From positions 596,501 to 660,500 of the forward strand of contig NZ_MQUC01000003.1 of the NCBI RefSeq assembly GCF_002994045.1: 64,000 nucleotides of DNA. The letters are read 5' to 3'. Below the pieces are notes generated by a model. That model was not told where the DNA came from and ran no database searches. It worked only from the letters and a program-made list of their open reading frames with translations. This DNA comes from Nonlabens agnitus (GTDB lineage: Bacteria > Bacteroidota > Bacteroidia > Flavobacteriales > Flavobacteriaceae). Of the stretch, positions 35,815 through 45,352 are shown piece after piece (within the stretch, counting starts at the first letter, position 1; each line of letters starts with the position of its first letter). Both the position numbers and the translations under genes were made by a program.

Positions 35815-36918
35815 TTACAGATTTTGCGTTAGCTTCTTAACGATTTTATACTCGCTCAAAAACTCCTTGGAAATGACCTTGATCGCCGTGTAGGTAGGTA
35901 TGGCAAGTACTAGTCCTATGATCCCAAACAGTAATCCAGCAATCAAAATGATGATAAAAATTTCTAATGGATGCGATTTCACAGATTTTCCAAAGATTAA
36001 AGGCTGGTTCAAGAAATTATCGATCATCTGAATAATACCGTAACCTATGCTCACCACAATAAGTTGCGGTAGAATGATTTCGGTAAAGTTGGCCCCAAGG
36101 TTATCACTTATGACAAATGCACTCATTAAAAAGTAGCCTATGGCTGGCCCTAGATAAGGAATCAAATTGAGCAGCGCACAGAAAAAGGCGATGATCAACG
36201 CATTCTCAGTACCTAATGACAAGAGCAAAATTCCATAGAGAACAAAAATGATCAGGATTTGGAAAATTAGTCCTATGAAGTACCTAGAGAGCAGTTGCTT
36301 GATTTTAGTAAAAGCTCTTAAAAACTGGCCTTCATTACCTTTTTTAGAGAATACCAAAACTCCTTCTAGAAGTAATCGACTGTCTTTCAAGAGGAAGAAG
36401 GAAATAAATAGAATGGAGAATAATCCAATTAACAAGCTTCCCAAAGTACCAAACAAACCATTGACAAACTGCGGTATCAAGTCCATGGTCAGGTTTTCCC
36501 GTACAAATTCAAGGTTTTGAATGCGCTCCAGCACGTTCACCTTACTGATTCCAAAATAATCGCTGATTTGCGTGTTGAGTATCTCTAGATTGTCTTTGAC
36601 TTCTTCGATATCAATTTTGGAAATATTCTCGCCTTGCTCTGCGATTACGGGAATGATCATCAGTATCGCACCGACGATGACTGAAAATAAAATAATTAAA
36701 GTAACGATAACGGCCAGAGTGTTGGGAAAATTGAGTCTGTCTCTCAAGAATAGAACAATAGGTCGTCCAACTAGAGATAGCACCGCAGCAAAACCTATGT
36801 AGAACAATACCGACTGGATTTCCCAAAGAAACCAAGCGAGAAGGAATACACCAGCAATAATAAGTAGTGCTCTTAGTAATCCAAAAGCGATGGCTCGCGA
36901 GGTAGCTCTTGTACCCAT
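35815..36918 (-). CDS. AI-2E family membrane transporter
   Basis: 367 residues with seven or eight hydrophobic segments. The family layout is clear: two N-terminal helices (ALLIIAGVFLLAWFLW, VLFYIGFAAVLSLVGRPIVLFLRDR), a long amphipathic region, and the C-terminal block NLIPYLGPAIGYFLMSAFVI ... LIFGKSVKSHPLEIFIIILIAGLLFGIIGLVLAIPTY. Members include Na+/H+ antiporters and presumed exporters; the substrate is unknown and the autoinducer name need not apply. Confidence 0.88.
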   Translation of the reverse strand: MGTRATSRAIAFGLLRALLIIAGVFLLAWFLWEIQSVLFYIGFAAVLSLVGRPIVLFLRDRLNFPNTLAVIVTLIILFSVIVGAILMIIPVIAEQGENISKIDIEEVKDNLEILNTQISDYFGISKVNVLERIQNLEFVRENLTMDLIPQFVNGLFGTLGSLLIGLFSILFISFFLLKDSRLLLEGVLVFSKKGNEGQFLRAFTKIKQLLSRYFIGLIFQILIIFVLYGILLLSLGTENALIIAFFCALLNLIPYLGPAIGYFLMSAFVISDNLGANFTEIILPQLIVVSIGYGIIQMIDNFLNQPLIFGKSVKSHPLEIFIIILIAGLLFGIIGLVLAIPTYTAIKVISKEFLSEYKIVKKLTQNL

Positions 36919-36924
36919 AAATAA

Positions 36925-37572
36925 TTAGTTAGTAAATACGTACTTGATGATGTTGGCACCCATGTCGAGCGCTTTTTGTCTCACTTCTTCTGGATCGTTG
37001 TGGACTTCTGGACTTTCCCAACCGTCACCTAAATCGCTCTCAAAAGTAAATAAAAGAACTAACCTATTTTCATGAAATATTCCCATCGCCTGTGGGCGGT
37101 TTCCATCGTGTTCATGAATCTTAGGCAAACCCTGTGGGAAATTTTTATAACTACTAAAAATTGGATGGTTAGCAGAAAGCTCGGTCAATTGCTTGTCAGG
37201 AAACAATCGAACTAACTCCTTTTCAAGATAGGGTTTCATCCCATAATTATCATCAATATGTAGAAATCCACCGCTCAAAAGGTAATTCCTCAAATTTTCA
37301 ATCTGCTCTTGACTGAAGACCACATTACCATGCCCAGTCATGTGAATAAAAGGATATTGAAAAATATCAATACTTTGCGCTTCAACTGTTTTAACATCAT
37401 TAGAGAAAGTAGTTCCTAAGTTTTTATTACAATAGGATACCAGGTTAGGTAATGCAGTAGGATTAGAATACCAATCACCACCACCATCATATTTAAGCAC
37501 CGCGACTTCTTGAGCAAATAAAGTGCTAATCCCTAGTGTTGAGATTAATAAAGTAAAGCAAAACGTTCTCAT
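36925..37572 (-). CDS. exported DUF4159 protein
   Basis: 215 residues with a Sec signal (MRTFCFTLLISTLGISTLFAQ). The domain begins VAVLKYDGGGDWYSNPTALPNLVSYCNKNLGT and contains YPFIHMTGHGNVVFSQEQIENLRNYLLSGGFLHIDDNYG, a glutamine-amidotransferase-like fold typical of DUF4159 in Bacteroidetes. No catalytic cysteine is in the usual nucleophile position. Function unknown; six bases upstream of the AI-2E gene. Confidence 0.85.
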   Translation of the reverse strand: MRTFCFTLLISTLGISTLFAQEVAVLKYDGGGDWYSNPTALPNLVSYCNKNLGTTFSNDVKTVEAQSIDIFQYPFIHMTGHGNVVFSQEQIENLRNYLLSGGFLHIDDNYGMKPYLEKELVRLFPDKQLTELSANHPIFSSYKNFPQGLPKIHEHDGNRPQAMGIFHENRLVLLFTFESDLGDGWESPEVHNDPEEVRQKALDMGANIIKYVFTN

Positions 37573-37658
37573 CGATTCAATGTTAATTTAAGGTTAATTA
37601 TTTTTAACAAAATCATAAATAATAAACGTTTTATTCATTAGTTTTAGAATTATAACGC

Positions 37659-38429
37659 ATGAAAACTCTCGATATGGTATTTAGACCCATTATAAGAATC
37701 ACTTTTCCAATACTTAGTTTATTTATAGCCTTCTCTATGTTGGCATTTCAACATAACAAGAGAGAAGAACAAAGTAATGAAAAACAAATCCAAAACGGCG
37801 TGAACGTCGTGGAATTGTTTACTTCTCAAGGTTGCAGTAGCTGTCCACCAGCGGATGCATTACTGTCTGAAGTTAAGGATGACGAGAACGTGATTGCTCT
37901 TTCTTATCATGTGGATTATTGGAACTACCTGGGATGGAAAGATCCGTATTCTAAAAAGGAGTATTCCGCATACCAGCGTGATTATGCCACAGAGCTTAAT
38001 TCTGGAGTTTATACGCCACAAATGGTGGTTAATGGTAATAAGGAGTTTGTGGGTTCAAGAGAAAAAACACTCAAAAACTCGCTGATCAATAAATCAAACG
38101 TCACTGCACTACCAGCGCCGGTTGTCACTAAAAAGAATACCTCGGTTGATTTTTCCTATGCATTGAATGAAGTCAAGGATTTTGATAGAGCTTATGCTTT
38201 ATTGCTTATTGATGACGAGACTACCGCTGTCGCGAAAGGTGAAAATGCCAGAAAGCAATTGAGAAATACAAATGTCGTGATCCAGCGCATGGCTATTGAT
38301 AAAAACACACCTAACGGAACACAATCATTCCAATTACAAACCAATTCTAAAACAGATTACAAAGTCGCAATCATCGTGCAAGACAAAGATCTTGAAATTC
38401 TAGCAGCTGGCATTTCTGTTACTGGATAA
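37659..38429 (+). CDS. exported DUF1223 thioredoxin-like protein
   Basis: 256 residues with an N-terminal hydrophobic segment (IRITFPILSLFIAFSMLAF), so exported or anchored. The domain starts VVELFTSQGCSSCPPADALLSEV, a CxxCP redox-like motif, followed by ALSYHVDYWNYLGWKDPYS and YTPQMVVNGNKEFVGSR. These are the hallmarks of DUF1223. The function is unknown, but the thioredoxin fold suggests thiol chemistry. AVAKG is encoded at a heavily degenerate palindrome (38225). Its 3' end overlaps convergent rsmE by 11 bp. Confidence 0.85.
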   Translation: MKTLDMVFRPIIRITFPILSLFIAFSMLAFQHNKREEQSNEKQIQNGVNVVELFTSQGCSSCPPADALLSEVKDDENVIALSYHVDYWNYLGWKDPYSKKEYSAYQRDYATELNSGVYTPQMVVNGNKEFVGSREKTLKNSLINKSNVTALPAPVVTKKNTSVDFSYALNEVKDFDRAYALLLIDDETTAVAKGENARKQLRNTNVVIQRMAIDKNTPNGTQSFQLQTNSKTDYKVAIIVQDKDLEILAAGISVTG

Positions 38430-39123
38430 GCGCATTGAACAAACTCGCGACATGAATGCCTGCCGTTTCTGTTCTTAGTCTGGTATGTCCTAGATGTACT
38501 GGGGAAAATTGATGTTCCAAGGCTTTTTCTATTTCATCTGGAGTGAAATCACCTTCTGGACCTATTAGAATCAGTGTATCCATTTTTTTATCCAATAACT
38601 CTGTGATGTGTCTTTTATTAGTTTCCTCACAGTGAGCAATGAGTTTGAGGTCTTCACTGGCAGTTTCCAGAAACTCGTGCAAAGGCGTCAATGGATTTAG
38701 CTTTGGTTTATGCAACCGTAATGATTGTTGCATGGCGCTAATAATGATTTTTTCAAATCGTTCTTCCTTAATGTTTCTACGCTCACTATTGCTGCACAAT
38801 AGTGGTGTGATGGTCGTGATGCCTAATTCGGTTGACTTTTCAAGAAACCATTCCATACGGTCATTCATCTTTGTAGGAGCGATAGCGATATGAAGTTGAG
38901 GTTTTTTGGTCGCTTCAAACCTTAAATGATTTAACTGGAGCTGACACTTATTGCTGGTAAGTTGAACAATGGTAGCATCAAATAAATCACCTTCACCGTT
39001 AGTGACATGAATGGCGTCTCCTACTTTTTTACGCAACACCTTAGTGATGTGTCGGGTATCTTCTTTTTCAAGAGATAGAATCTCATCTGTGGCGGCAGGC
39101 TGTGAAAAGTAGAATAATTGCAT
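38419..39123 (-). CDS. rsmE: 16S rRNA (uracil-1498 N3)-methyltransferase
   Basis: 234 residues. RsmE is a SPOUT methyltransferase acting on the small subunit rRNA. The N-terminal PUA-like domain (HITKVLRKKVGDAIHVTNGEGDLFDA) is followed by KMNDRMEWFLEKSTELGITTITPLLCSNSERR and the SAM-binding knot LILIGPEGDFTPDEIEKA ... VHLGHTRLRTETAGIHVASLF. It is adjacent to tsaD (2 bp gap), giving a small RNA-modification operon. Confidence 0.96.
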   Translation of the reverse strand: MQLFYFSQPAATDEILSLEKEDTRHITKVLRKKVGDAIHVTNGEGDLFDATIVQLTSNKCQLQLNHLRFEATKKPQLHIAIAPTKMNDRMEWFLEKSTELGITTITPLLCSNSERRNIKEERFEKIIISAMQQSLRLHKPKLNPLTPLHEFLETASEDLKLIAHCEETNKRHITELLDKKMDTLILIGPEGDFTPDEIEKALEHQFSPVHLGHTRLRTETAGIHVASLFNALIQ

Positions 39124-39125
39124 GG

Positions 39126-40157
39126 TTACATCGGAATTCTTGCTTGGGTAATGATGTCCAGCGATGAAAAATCATCTTGTAGATATTTGTAGTATCCAGA
39201 AATACCTATCATGGCTGCATTGTCTGTGGTATATTCAAATGGTGGTATAAATACTTTCCATCCTTTTTCTTGTTTGGAAAGCAGGCGCTCACGCACACCA
39301 GAGTTGGCACTCACGCCACCACCTATGGCAACAGACTTGATTCCTGTTTGTTTGACCGCTTTATTCAATTTTTGAAACAGAATCTCAATGATAGTGTATT
39401 GTATGCTCGCACAAATATCTTCCAGATTGTTTTGGATAAAATCTGGATCTTTCTGTGTTTGTTTTTGGACAAAATAGAGCACACTGGTCTTAAAGCCGCT
39501 GAAGCTATAGTCCAGGTCAGGAGCTTTAGGTATAGGGAATTTAAAGGCGTCGTGATTACCCTTTCGCGCAAGCGAATCTATTATAGGTCCAGCTGGATAA
39601 CCCAGCCCAAGAATTTTTCCCGATTTATCAAATGCCTCACCTACGGCATCATCCATCGTACTGCCTATGACTTCCATATCGTGATAGTCGTTCACCTTCA
39701 CGATTTGGGTATGACCACCACTAATAGTTAATCCCAAAAATGGAAATTCTGGCATTTCCTGACCATGGTCAATAAAATGGGCCAGAATATGCGCCTGCAT
39801 GTGATGAACTTCAATCAATGGAATGTCGAGTGCTAGAGAGAGACTCTTTGCAAAACTACCACCCACAAGCAGACTTCCCATTAGTCCAGGACCTCTGGTA
39901 AAAGCTATGGCTGACAGTTGCTTTTTGTCGATATTTGCTTGTGCTAGAGCAGCATGGACGACGGGTATAATGTTAGATTGGTGTGCGCGAGAAGCCAACT
40001 CTGGTACCACACCACCATATTGTTCATGTATTTTTTGACCTGCAATAACGTTGGATAAAACCTGATTGTTTTTAAGCACAGCGCATGAGGTATCATCACA
40101 AGATGATTCTATCGCTAGAATGAAACAATTATCGTGTTTAGAGGATGGTATGGGCAT
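39126..40157 (-). CDS. tsaD: tRNA threonylcarbamoyltransferase subunit TsaD
   Basis: 343 residues from ATG 40157 (MPIPSSKHDNCFILAIESSCDDTSC). The longer ORF start at 40256 would read through the tsaD promoter and is rejected. TsaD transfers threonylcarbamoyl to A37 of ANN-decoding tRNAs. The metal-site histidines are in VHHMQAHILAHF; further signatures are FTRGPGLMGSLLVGGSFAKSLSL and IGGGVSANSGVRERL. SLARKG is encoded by a two-mismatch palindrome (39559). Confidence 0.95.
   Translation of the reverse strand: MPIPSSKHDNCFILAIESSCDDTSCAVLKNNQVLSNVIAGQKIHEQYGGVVPELASRAHQSNIIPVVHAALAQANIDKKQLSAIAFTRGPGLMGSLLVGGSFAKSLSLALDIPLIEVHHMQAHILAHFIDHGQEMPEFPFLGLTISGGHTQIVKVNDYHDMEVIGSTMDDAVGEAFDKSGKILGLGYPAGPIIDSLARKGNHDAFKFPIPKAPDLDYSFSGFKTSVLYFVQKQTQKDPDFIQNNLEDICASIQYTIIEILFQKLNKAVKQTGIKSVAIGGGVSANSGVRERLLSKQEKGWKVFIPPFEYTTDNAAMIGISGYYKYLQDDFSSLDIITQARIPM
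39559..39574. repeat. 16-bp palindrome, two mismatches
   Basis: CCCTTTCGCGCAAGCG inside tsaD, read as SLARKG. May be a decayed copy or chance. Confidence 0.6.
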
Positions 40158-40166
40158 AGAAATTGG

Positions 40167-40183
40167 TAATCTTTGCAAAAGTA
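40167..40183. promoter_or_regulatory. overlapping divergent -7 elements for tsaD and tamB
   Basis: On the minus strand TACTTTTG (40183-40176) matches TAnnTTTG, 18 bp before the tsaD ATG. On the plus strand TAATCTTTG (40167-40175) is the same box with one extra base, leading to tamB. The two meet at TTTGCAAA, so divergent RNA polymerases could not both be engaged there at once. Confidence 0.45.
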
Positions 40184-40191
40184 ATTGATCT

Positions 40192-43100
40192 ATTATTAAA
40201 AAGCTTTTTAAAATACTGGGAAGAACGCTGCTGGTACTGATAGCGCTATTTGTCATCTTGGTGATTGCTTTTTCTTTTCCATCTGTACAGACCGCTACCG
40301 CTCATTACTTGACGGATTATCTCAATGATACCTATGATGTGGACATTGCCATTGAAAAGGTAGCCATCACGTACGATGGTGATGTCAATTTAGGAAGTTC
40401 ACGCGCGCTAGACCATCATCAAGATACCATCATATCATTTCAAAGCCTAAGTAGTTCCATACTAAGCTTTTCTGAATTGGTATCCAACGCACCTGTGCTG
40501 GGTAACGTAAAGATCGATAAGCTGTATCTCAACATGAAGCGCTATGAAGGTGAAGAAAGCGACAACCTCAATATGTTCCTTAAAAAATTTGCCAGCGATC
40601 AAGCAAGTACGCAACCTTTTACATTATCAACAGGCGAGATCCAACTCACTGATGCACGCATCAGAATCACTGACGAAGAGGCAAATCACCCAGAGATATT
40701 CTTTGCTGATAATCTCAACTTGAACGCTGACAATTTTAGGATAGACGGCGATGAACTTTTTGCAGATATCACAAAGGGTAATTTTATAATGTATAACGGT
40801 GCCGTTAGTGAAAAGAATGGCGGTGAAGGCTTTACCATTAAAGATCTAGTGGCAGATTTCTATTATTCTCCTACGCAAATCAAAGCGCAGGATCTTTATA
40901 TTGAAACCTTAGGTTCATATCTAAAGGGCGATTTGCAATTTGATTATGAGCCTGGTGACTTTTCAGATTTTGTAGATAAGGTACGTTGGGACTTCAAAAT
41001 TCAAGAAGCCAGTCTAGCAACTAATGAGTTGGATATTTTTTACGATGAGTTCGTCAGTAATGAAAGCATTGATGTAGAGGGAAATATTCTGGGAACGCTC
41101 AATGACTTCACGGTTACAGATCTCAAAATGACCGCCTTAAACGATTTGAGTATTGACGGTACCATGTCTATGCGCAATCTTGTTAGGGATGTGGATCAAT
41201 TCTATATTGAAGGTGATTTTAACCAATTACAGGTAAGCAACACCGATTTAAAAAAACTGCTTCCCAATATCTTAGGGACCCAACTACCTGCGGAACTTAA
41301 TCAATTAGGTACCGTGAATGCCAATGGATATGCTAGTGTGGACCAAAACACTGTCGTTTCAAAATTGTCAGGAAGTACCCGTCTAGGCAATTTTGGCACA
41401 GACCTGAGACTGACTGAAATTCGGTCAGAACGCATAGGCTACAACGGTAATATAAAAACCAATGGATTCAATCTAGGTAGTATTACAAAAACAAAAGACC
41501 TAGGTAAAATAAGCCTTGACTTAAATGTAGATGGTCGTGGCTTTGATCCAGATAATGCAAGGTTAAGTTTAAATGGGAATATAGGTAGACTAAGCTTTAA
41601 AGGTTACAATTACCGCAACATCAAGGTCAATGGTGATTTGCGCAAACCGGTATTTAATGGAACCGTCAAAATCAATGATCCCAATCTGCAATTGGAATTT
41701 GACGGTCTTGTAGATATTACTGAAGAAATTAATTCCTACGATTTTAAAGCCTCAATTGCCTACGCAGATTTGCGAGCCACCAACATTTTCACTCGTGATA
41801 GTATGGCGATATTGAAAGGTGATGTGGTAATTGACATGAACGGTACTGATATCAATGACGTCGCTGGAACCATTAATTTTACTGATGCCAGCTATCAGAA
41901 CGACAACGACACCTACTTTTTTGAGGATTTTATTATTGAGAGTACCTTCATAGAACAAGAACGCTTGATTACCATAAACAGCACAGACATTATTGAAGGC
42001 GAGGTAAGAGGACAGTTCAAGATAGAGGAGATTCCAGAGCTCTTTAAAAATGCGATTGGTAACGTTTACATCAATTACAAATCTGATAAAATCACCCAGG
42101 ATCAATATCTTGATTATGAATTTAAGATCTATGATAAAATTGTAGATCTATTTTTTCCTGATATCGCTCTAGGCGAAAACACAATCATCAAAGGCCAAGT
42201 TGCAAGTAACGAGGCCCAATTTAGGCTCACCTTTAGAACACCTAGGATCAAAGCTTTCGATGTAGATCTGAAACAAGTTAATGTCCAGGTGAATAACCAA
42301 AACCCGTTATTTAACACCTATATAAAAATTGATGACATCGATAATGGTTTTTATAACGTTAAAGACTTTCAATTGATCAATGTCACACGTCAGGATACCT
42401 TACTCTTTAGAACTGAATTTACGAGTGAAGAGCAGTCAGACGATAAATACAATCTAAGTTTTTACCACACTATAAACGACGAGAATAAATCGGTCGTAGG
42501 TATACGCCGTAGTGACCTTAGATATCAAGGTAAGAAATGGGTAATAAATCCCAGCGCAGAAGATGTGAAACTGGTTTTTGATAATAACTTCCAAACCTTC
42601 AAACTCGATACACTTAGAGCACAACACCTTAACGAGAGAATCACTGTCGCAGGTATGATTGACGGCAAGGATTCTAAGGACGTCAACCTCAAATTTGATG
42701 GCGTGCGCATTGCCAGTCTAACTAAACCCATTGACAGTCTCAAGATGCGAGGTCGTATTGACGGTGAGCTCAAACTCGAACAGATTGATGGTAACTACGC
42801 TCCATCAAGCAATTTTACCATCAGTAACTTTGAGGTAAATAATACTCCGCTAGGCGATTTTGATATGCTGGTTAAGGGTAATGAAGATCTAAGTGTTTAC
42901 AATGTAAACGCTCAACTTAAGGATGATGTTCAGCGCACATTCACGGTGGACGGTTCCATCAATACTGGTGGTGATTATTCTACACTTGATCTTAGTGCCG
43001 ATTTCAATGAATTTAATTTAGTGGCTTTAAGTCCGCTAGGTGGTATCGTTATAGATAATATAAGAGGTCTGGCCACAGGAAAGGCCAGGGCACAAGGCAG

Positions 43101-44643
43101 ATTGACCGAGCCCGAAATATCTGGACAAATAGTACTCAACAATGCAGGATTGCAGGTGCCATACCTCAATACAGATTTTGATTTTGAGGATAAGGCCACG
43201 GTTGATATTACCAGCACTAGTTTCGATTTTGGAGAAATCCAATTAACCGACACTAAATACAACACCTCTGGACTTTTAAAAGGACAGATCAACCATAAGA
43301 ATTTTGGTTTTTGGGAATTGGATTTAGCGCTAGAATCCGACCGTCTTTTAGTACTCGATACAGAGCTCACTGAAGAATCTCTTTATTACGGTACAGCTTT
43401 CATAGACGGTAGTGCTACCATCACTGGACCTACAGATGAATTGTTTATTGATGTAGTTGCCACCACAGGTGAAGGAACAATTTTTAAAATACCTATCGAC
43501 GATGGTGAATCGTTAGGCGATACCTCTGCGATCTATTTTTTAAGTCCTGAAGAGAAGGAAGCTAGATTATCTGGCGAGGAAACTGAAATTAAAGAAGTAT
43601 CGGGATTGGAGTTACGATTTGACCTAGAAGTAACGCCTACTGCGACAGTTGAAATCACGGTAGATCCCACAAACGGTAGTTATTTGCGAGGTAGCGGTTA
43701 TGGCAATCTTTTATTGGAAATCAATACTAATGGTAAATTCGTCATGAACGGTGACTTTATCGCTACTGAAGGTATTTATAACTTCAAATACGCAGGATTG
43801 GTAAATAAGGAGTTTGTCATAGAACCTGGAGGTACAGTCGACTGGAATGGTGACCCAACAAATGCCAATATTGATGTAAGTGCTTCATACCTCACAAGAG
43901 CAAACCCATCGGTCTTGTTGGACAACCCAAATCTTAATGCACAAATACCAGTCAAGGTTGTCACCAGCCTTGAAGGAGACCTAAGCTTCTTTGATCCAGA
44001 ATTTGAGATTGTTTTTCCTAATGTGAGTTCTGTGGTAAAATCAGAGTTGCAATATCGACTGGAAGATAAAGCGGAAAGACAACGACAAGCCTTGTCGCTA
44101 ATCGCAACAGGATCCTTTTACAACCCTAATAGTATAGCACAAAATGCTGCTACCGGTAACTTAATAGAAAGTCTATCTGGAATCGTGAATGACATCGTGA
44201 GCAGTGGCGATAGTCGTTTGGATTTTGGTGTGACCTATGAGGCAACAGAGCGTAATCCTAACTCTGATATCCAGCGATCAGACCGTTTTGGAATTACATT
44301 AACCACTCAAATAAGCGATCGGGTTTTCATCAACGGTAAATTGGGGGTTCCTGTAGGTAGCACCACGGCTACAGAACGTGCGGTGATTGGTAATGTAGAA
44401 ATTGAATTTTTATTAAATCAAACCGGTACGCTTACCTTAAAAATATTTAACCGCGAAAATGCCTTGCAGCAAATAGGACAGCAGGAAGGCTATGACCAAG
44501 GATTAGGTCTAGAGTATAGTATAGATTTTGACAGCTTGAATGAGTTGTATGAAAAGGTGTTCTCTAAAACCATTTCTAAAAAACCTGCCTTAAGAAAATC
44601 ACAGTCTCTGGAAGAATTCAATACTGGGATCAATCCAGAGTAA
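40192..44643 (+). CDS. tamB: TamB-like translocation/assembly protein
   Basis: About 1483 residues. The first conventional start (TTG 40258) lies inside the membrane anchor. The reading frame is open back to a TGA at 40186 and reads IIKKLFKILGRTLLVLIALFVILVIAFSF, so translation probably begins at ATT 40192 or 40195. The long body is repetitive beta-strand sequence (for example GTMSMRNL, GNILGTLNDF, GLLKGQINHK), a hydrophobic lipid-conducting groove in known relatives. The C-terminus (GDFIATEGIYNFKYAGLVNKEFVIEPGGTVDWNGDP onward) matches the TamB/DUF490 domain. The protein spans the periplasm for outer-membrane lipid or protein delivery. Confidence 0.88.
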   Translation: MIKKLFKILGRTLLVLIALFVILVIAFSFPSVQTATAHYLTDYLNDTYDVDIAIEKVAITYDGDVNLGSSRALDHHQDTIISFQSLSSSILSFSELVSNAPVLGNVKIDKLYLNMKRYEGEESDNLNMFLKKFASDQASTQPFTLSTGEIQLTDARIRITDEEANHPEIFFADNLNLNADNFRIDGDELFADITKGNFIMYNGAVSEKNGGEGFTIKDLVADFYYSPTQIKAQDLYIETLGSYLKGDLQFDYEPGDFSDFVDKVRWDFKIQEASLATNELDIFYDEFVSNESIDVEGNILGTLNDFTVTDLKMTALNDLSIDGTMSMRNLVRDVDQFYIEGDFNQLQVSNTDLKKLLPNILGTQLPAELNQLGTVNANGYASVDQNTVVSKLSGSTRLGNFGTDLRLTEIRSERIGYNGNIKTNGFNLGSITKTKDLGKISLDLNVDGRGFDPDNARLSLNGNIGRLSFKGYNYRNIKVNGDLRKPVFNGTVKINDPNLQLEFDGLVDITEEINSYDFKASIAYADLRATNIFTRDSMAILKGDVVIDMNGTDINDVAGTINFTDASYQNDNDTYFFEDFIIESTFIEQERLITINSTDIIEGEVRGQFKIEEIPELFKNAIGNVYINYKSDKITQDQYLDYEFKIYDKIVDLFFPDIALGENTIIKGQVASNEAQFRLTFRTPRIKAFDVDLKQVNVQVNNQNPLFNTYIKIDDIDNGFYNVKDFQLINVTRQDTLLFRTEFTSEEQSDDKYNLSFYHTINDENKSVVGIRRSDLRYQGKKWVINPSAEDVKLVFDNNFQTFKLDTLRAQHLNERITVAGMIDGKDSKDVNLKFDGVRIASLTKPIDSLKMRGRIDGELKLEQIDGNYAPSSNFTISNFEVNNTPLGDFDMLVKGNEDLSVYNVNAQLKDDVQRTFTVDGSINTGGDYSTLDLSADFNEFNLVALSPLGGIVIDNIRGLATGKARAQGRLTEPEISGQIVLNNAGLQVPYLNTDFDFEDKATVDITSTSFDFGEIQLTDTKYNTSGLLKGQINHKNFGFWELDLALESDRLLVLDTELTEESLYYGTAFIDGSATITGPTDELFIDVVATTGEGTIFKIPIDDGESLGDTSAIYFLSPEEKEARLSGEETEIKEVSGLELRFDLEVTPTATVEITVDPTNGSYLRGSGYGNLLLEINTNGKFVMNGDFIATEGIYNFKYAGLVNKEFVIEPGGTVDWNGDPTNANIDVSASYLTRANPSVLLDNPNLNAQIPVKVVTSLEGDLSFFDPEFEIVFPNVSSVVKSELQYRLEDKAERQRQALSLIATGSFYNPNSIAQNAATGNLIESLSGIVNDIVSSGDSRLDFGVTYEATERNPNSDIQRSDRFGITLTTQISDRVFINGKLGVPVGSTTATERAVIGNVEIEFLLNQTGTLTLKIFNRENALQQIGQQEGYDQGLGLEYSIDFDSLNELYEKVFSKTISKKPALRKSQSLEEFNTGINPE

Positions 44644-44649
44644 TAAGGA

Positions 44650-44949
44650 CTATCTAAGTACTAAGGTTTTGATGACCTCTTTCCCTAAATGTTCATTGAG
44701 GTTTGCTATAATCTTGCTGCGACCATAGGAAAGTTCTTGTCGCAATACAGAGGATGATAGGTCTATGAATAATTTTTCTCCAGATAGCTTGATGCCCGTC
44801 GTGTAGGTCATAACTCCAGGGCCCATAACTTCCTTCCATGCGGCATCCACGTCCACTTTTAAAAAACCTTTGGATAGTTTGTTTTGCGACTTGAAGTCTT
44901 TCAAGACGTCGCTTATACTCACAAATTCCTCTTTTTTATTGTTCCGCAT
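44650..44949 (-). CDS. DUF721 (DciA-like) protein
   Basis: 99 residues from ATG 44949 ([29 protein letters not shown]). The pattern VDAAWKEVMGPGVMTYTTGIKLSGEKLFIDLSSSVLRQELSYGRSKIIANLNEHLG is that of DUF721, the family containing the replicative-helicase operator DciA. It lies with recF, as is common, and its 5' end overlaps the lipoprotein gene by 14 bp. Confidence 0.85.
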   Translation of the reverse strand: MRNNKKEEFVSISDVLKDFKSQNKLSKGFLKVDVDAAWKEVMGPGVMTYTTGIKLSGEKLFIDLSSSVLRQELSYGRSKIIANLNEHLGKEVIKTLVLR

Positions 44950-45352
44950 CGGGTTGGTAGGCTTTATAGTAATATACGGTTCCATCTTCATGAACCAGTT
45001 CCATTTCGTCTTTGTTAGCTTTTCTTAGTATTTGTGAATAAGCTTGCTCACCGCTGGCAAAGTTGAGGACTACTTGATTTTCATCGTCCACCCATTCAAA
45101 CTTTACGGCATCGCCATAAGAAATAAAGGTGCCGTCATATGTAGGGCTTACACGACTCTTGGTGCCGCTATTGCCATTCACTTCAAAAAAATCCATGTGA
45201 TTGGTAAACGGGAATTCCTTCTGGCTGCCATCTGGCTTTTCCACTAGATCAATATTCCAGTAGCCGTTAAGGTTTTTGATTTTTTCACTGTTGCTATCAT
45301 TAGCGCAACTTACCAGCAAAACTGTAAAAACTGCAATGATTAGATTCTTCAT
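44936..45352 (-). CDS. small lipoprotein, possibly lipocalin-like
   Basis: 138 residues. Signal [16 protein letters not shown] with lipobox LVSC. The body ([41 protein letters not shown] ... [47 protein letters not shown]) has the strand pattern and G-x-W start of lipocalin-like domains. Function unknown. It overlaps recF by 4 bp and DUF721 by 14 bp, so all three are one operon. Confidence 0.75.
   Translation of the reverse strand: MKNLIIAVFTVLLVSCANDSNSEKIKNLNGYWNIDLVEKPDGSQKEFPFTNHMDFFEVNGNSGTKSRVSPTYDGTFISYGDAVKFEWVDDENQVVLNFASGEQAYSQILRKANKDEMELVHEDGTVYYYKAYQPDAEQ

Noticed and set aside
38225..38240. CGCTGTCGCGAAAGGT in the DUF1223 gene
   Set aside because: Three mismatches; mentioned as possible decay but not counted.
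40158..40256. 33-codon N-terminal extension of TsaD
   Set aside because: It overlaps the tsaD -7 box and the antisense tamB anchor; the family start follows at 40157.
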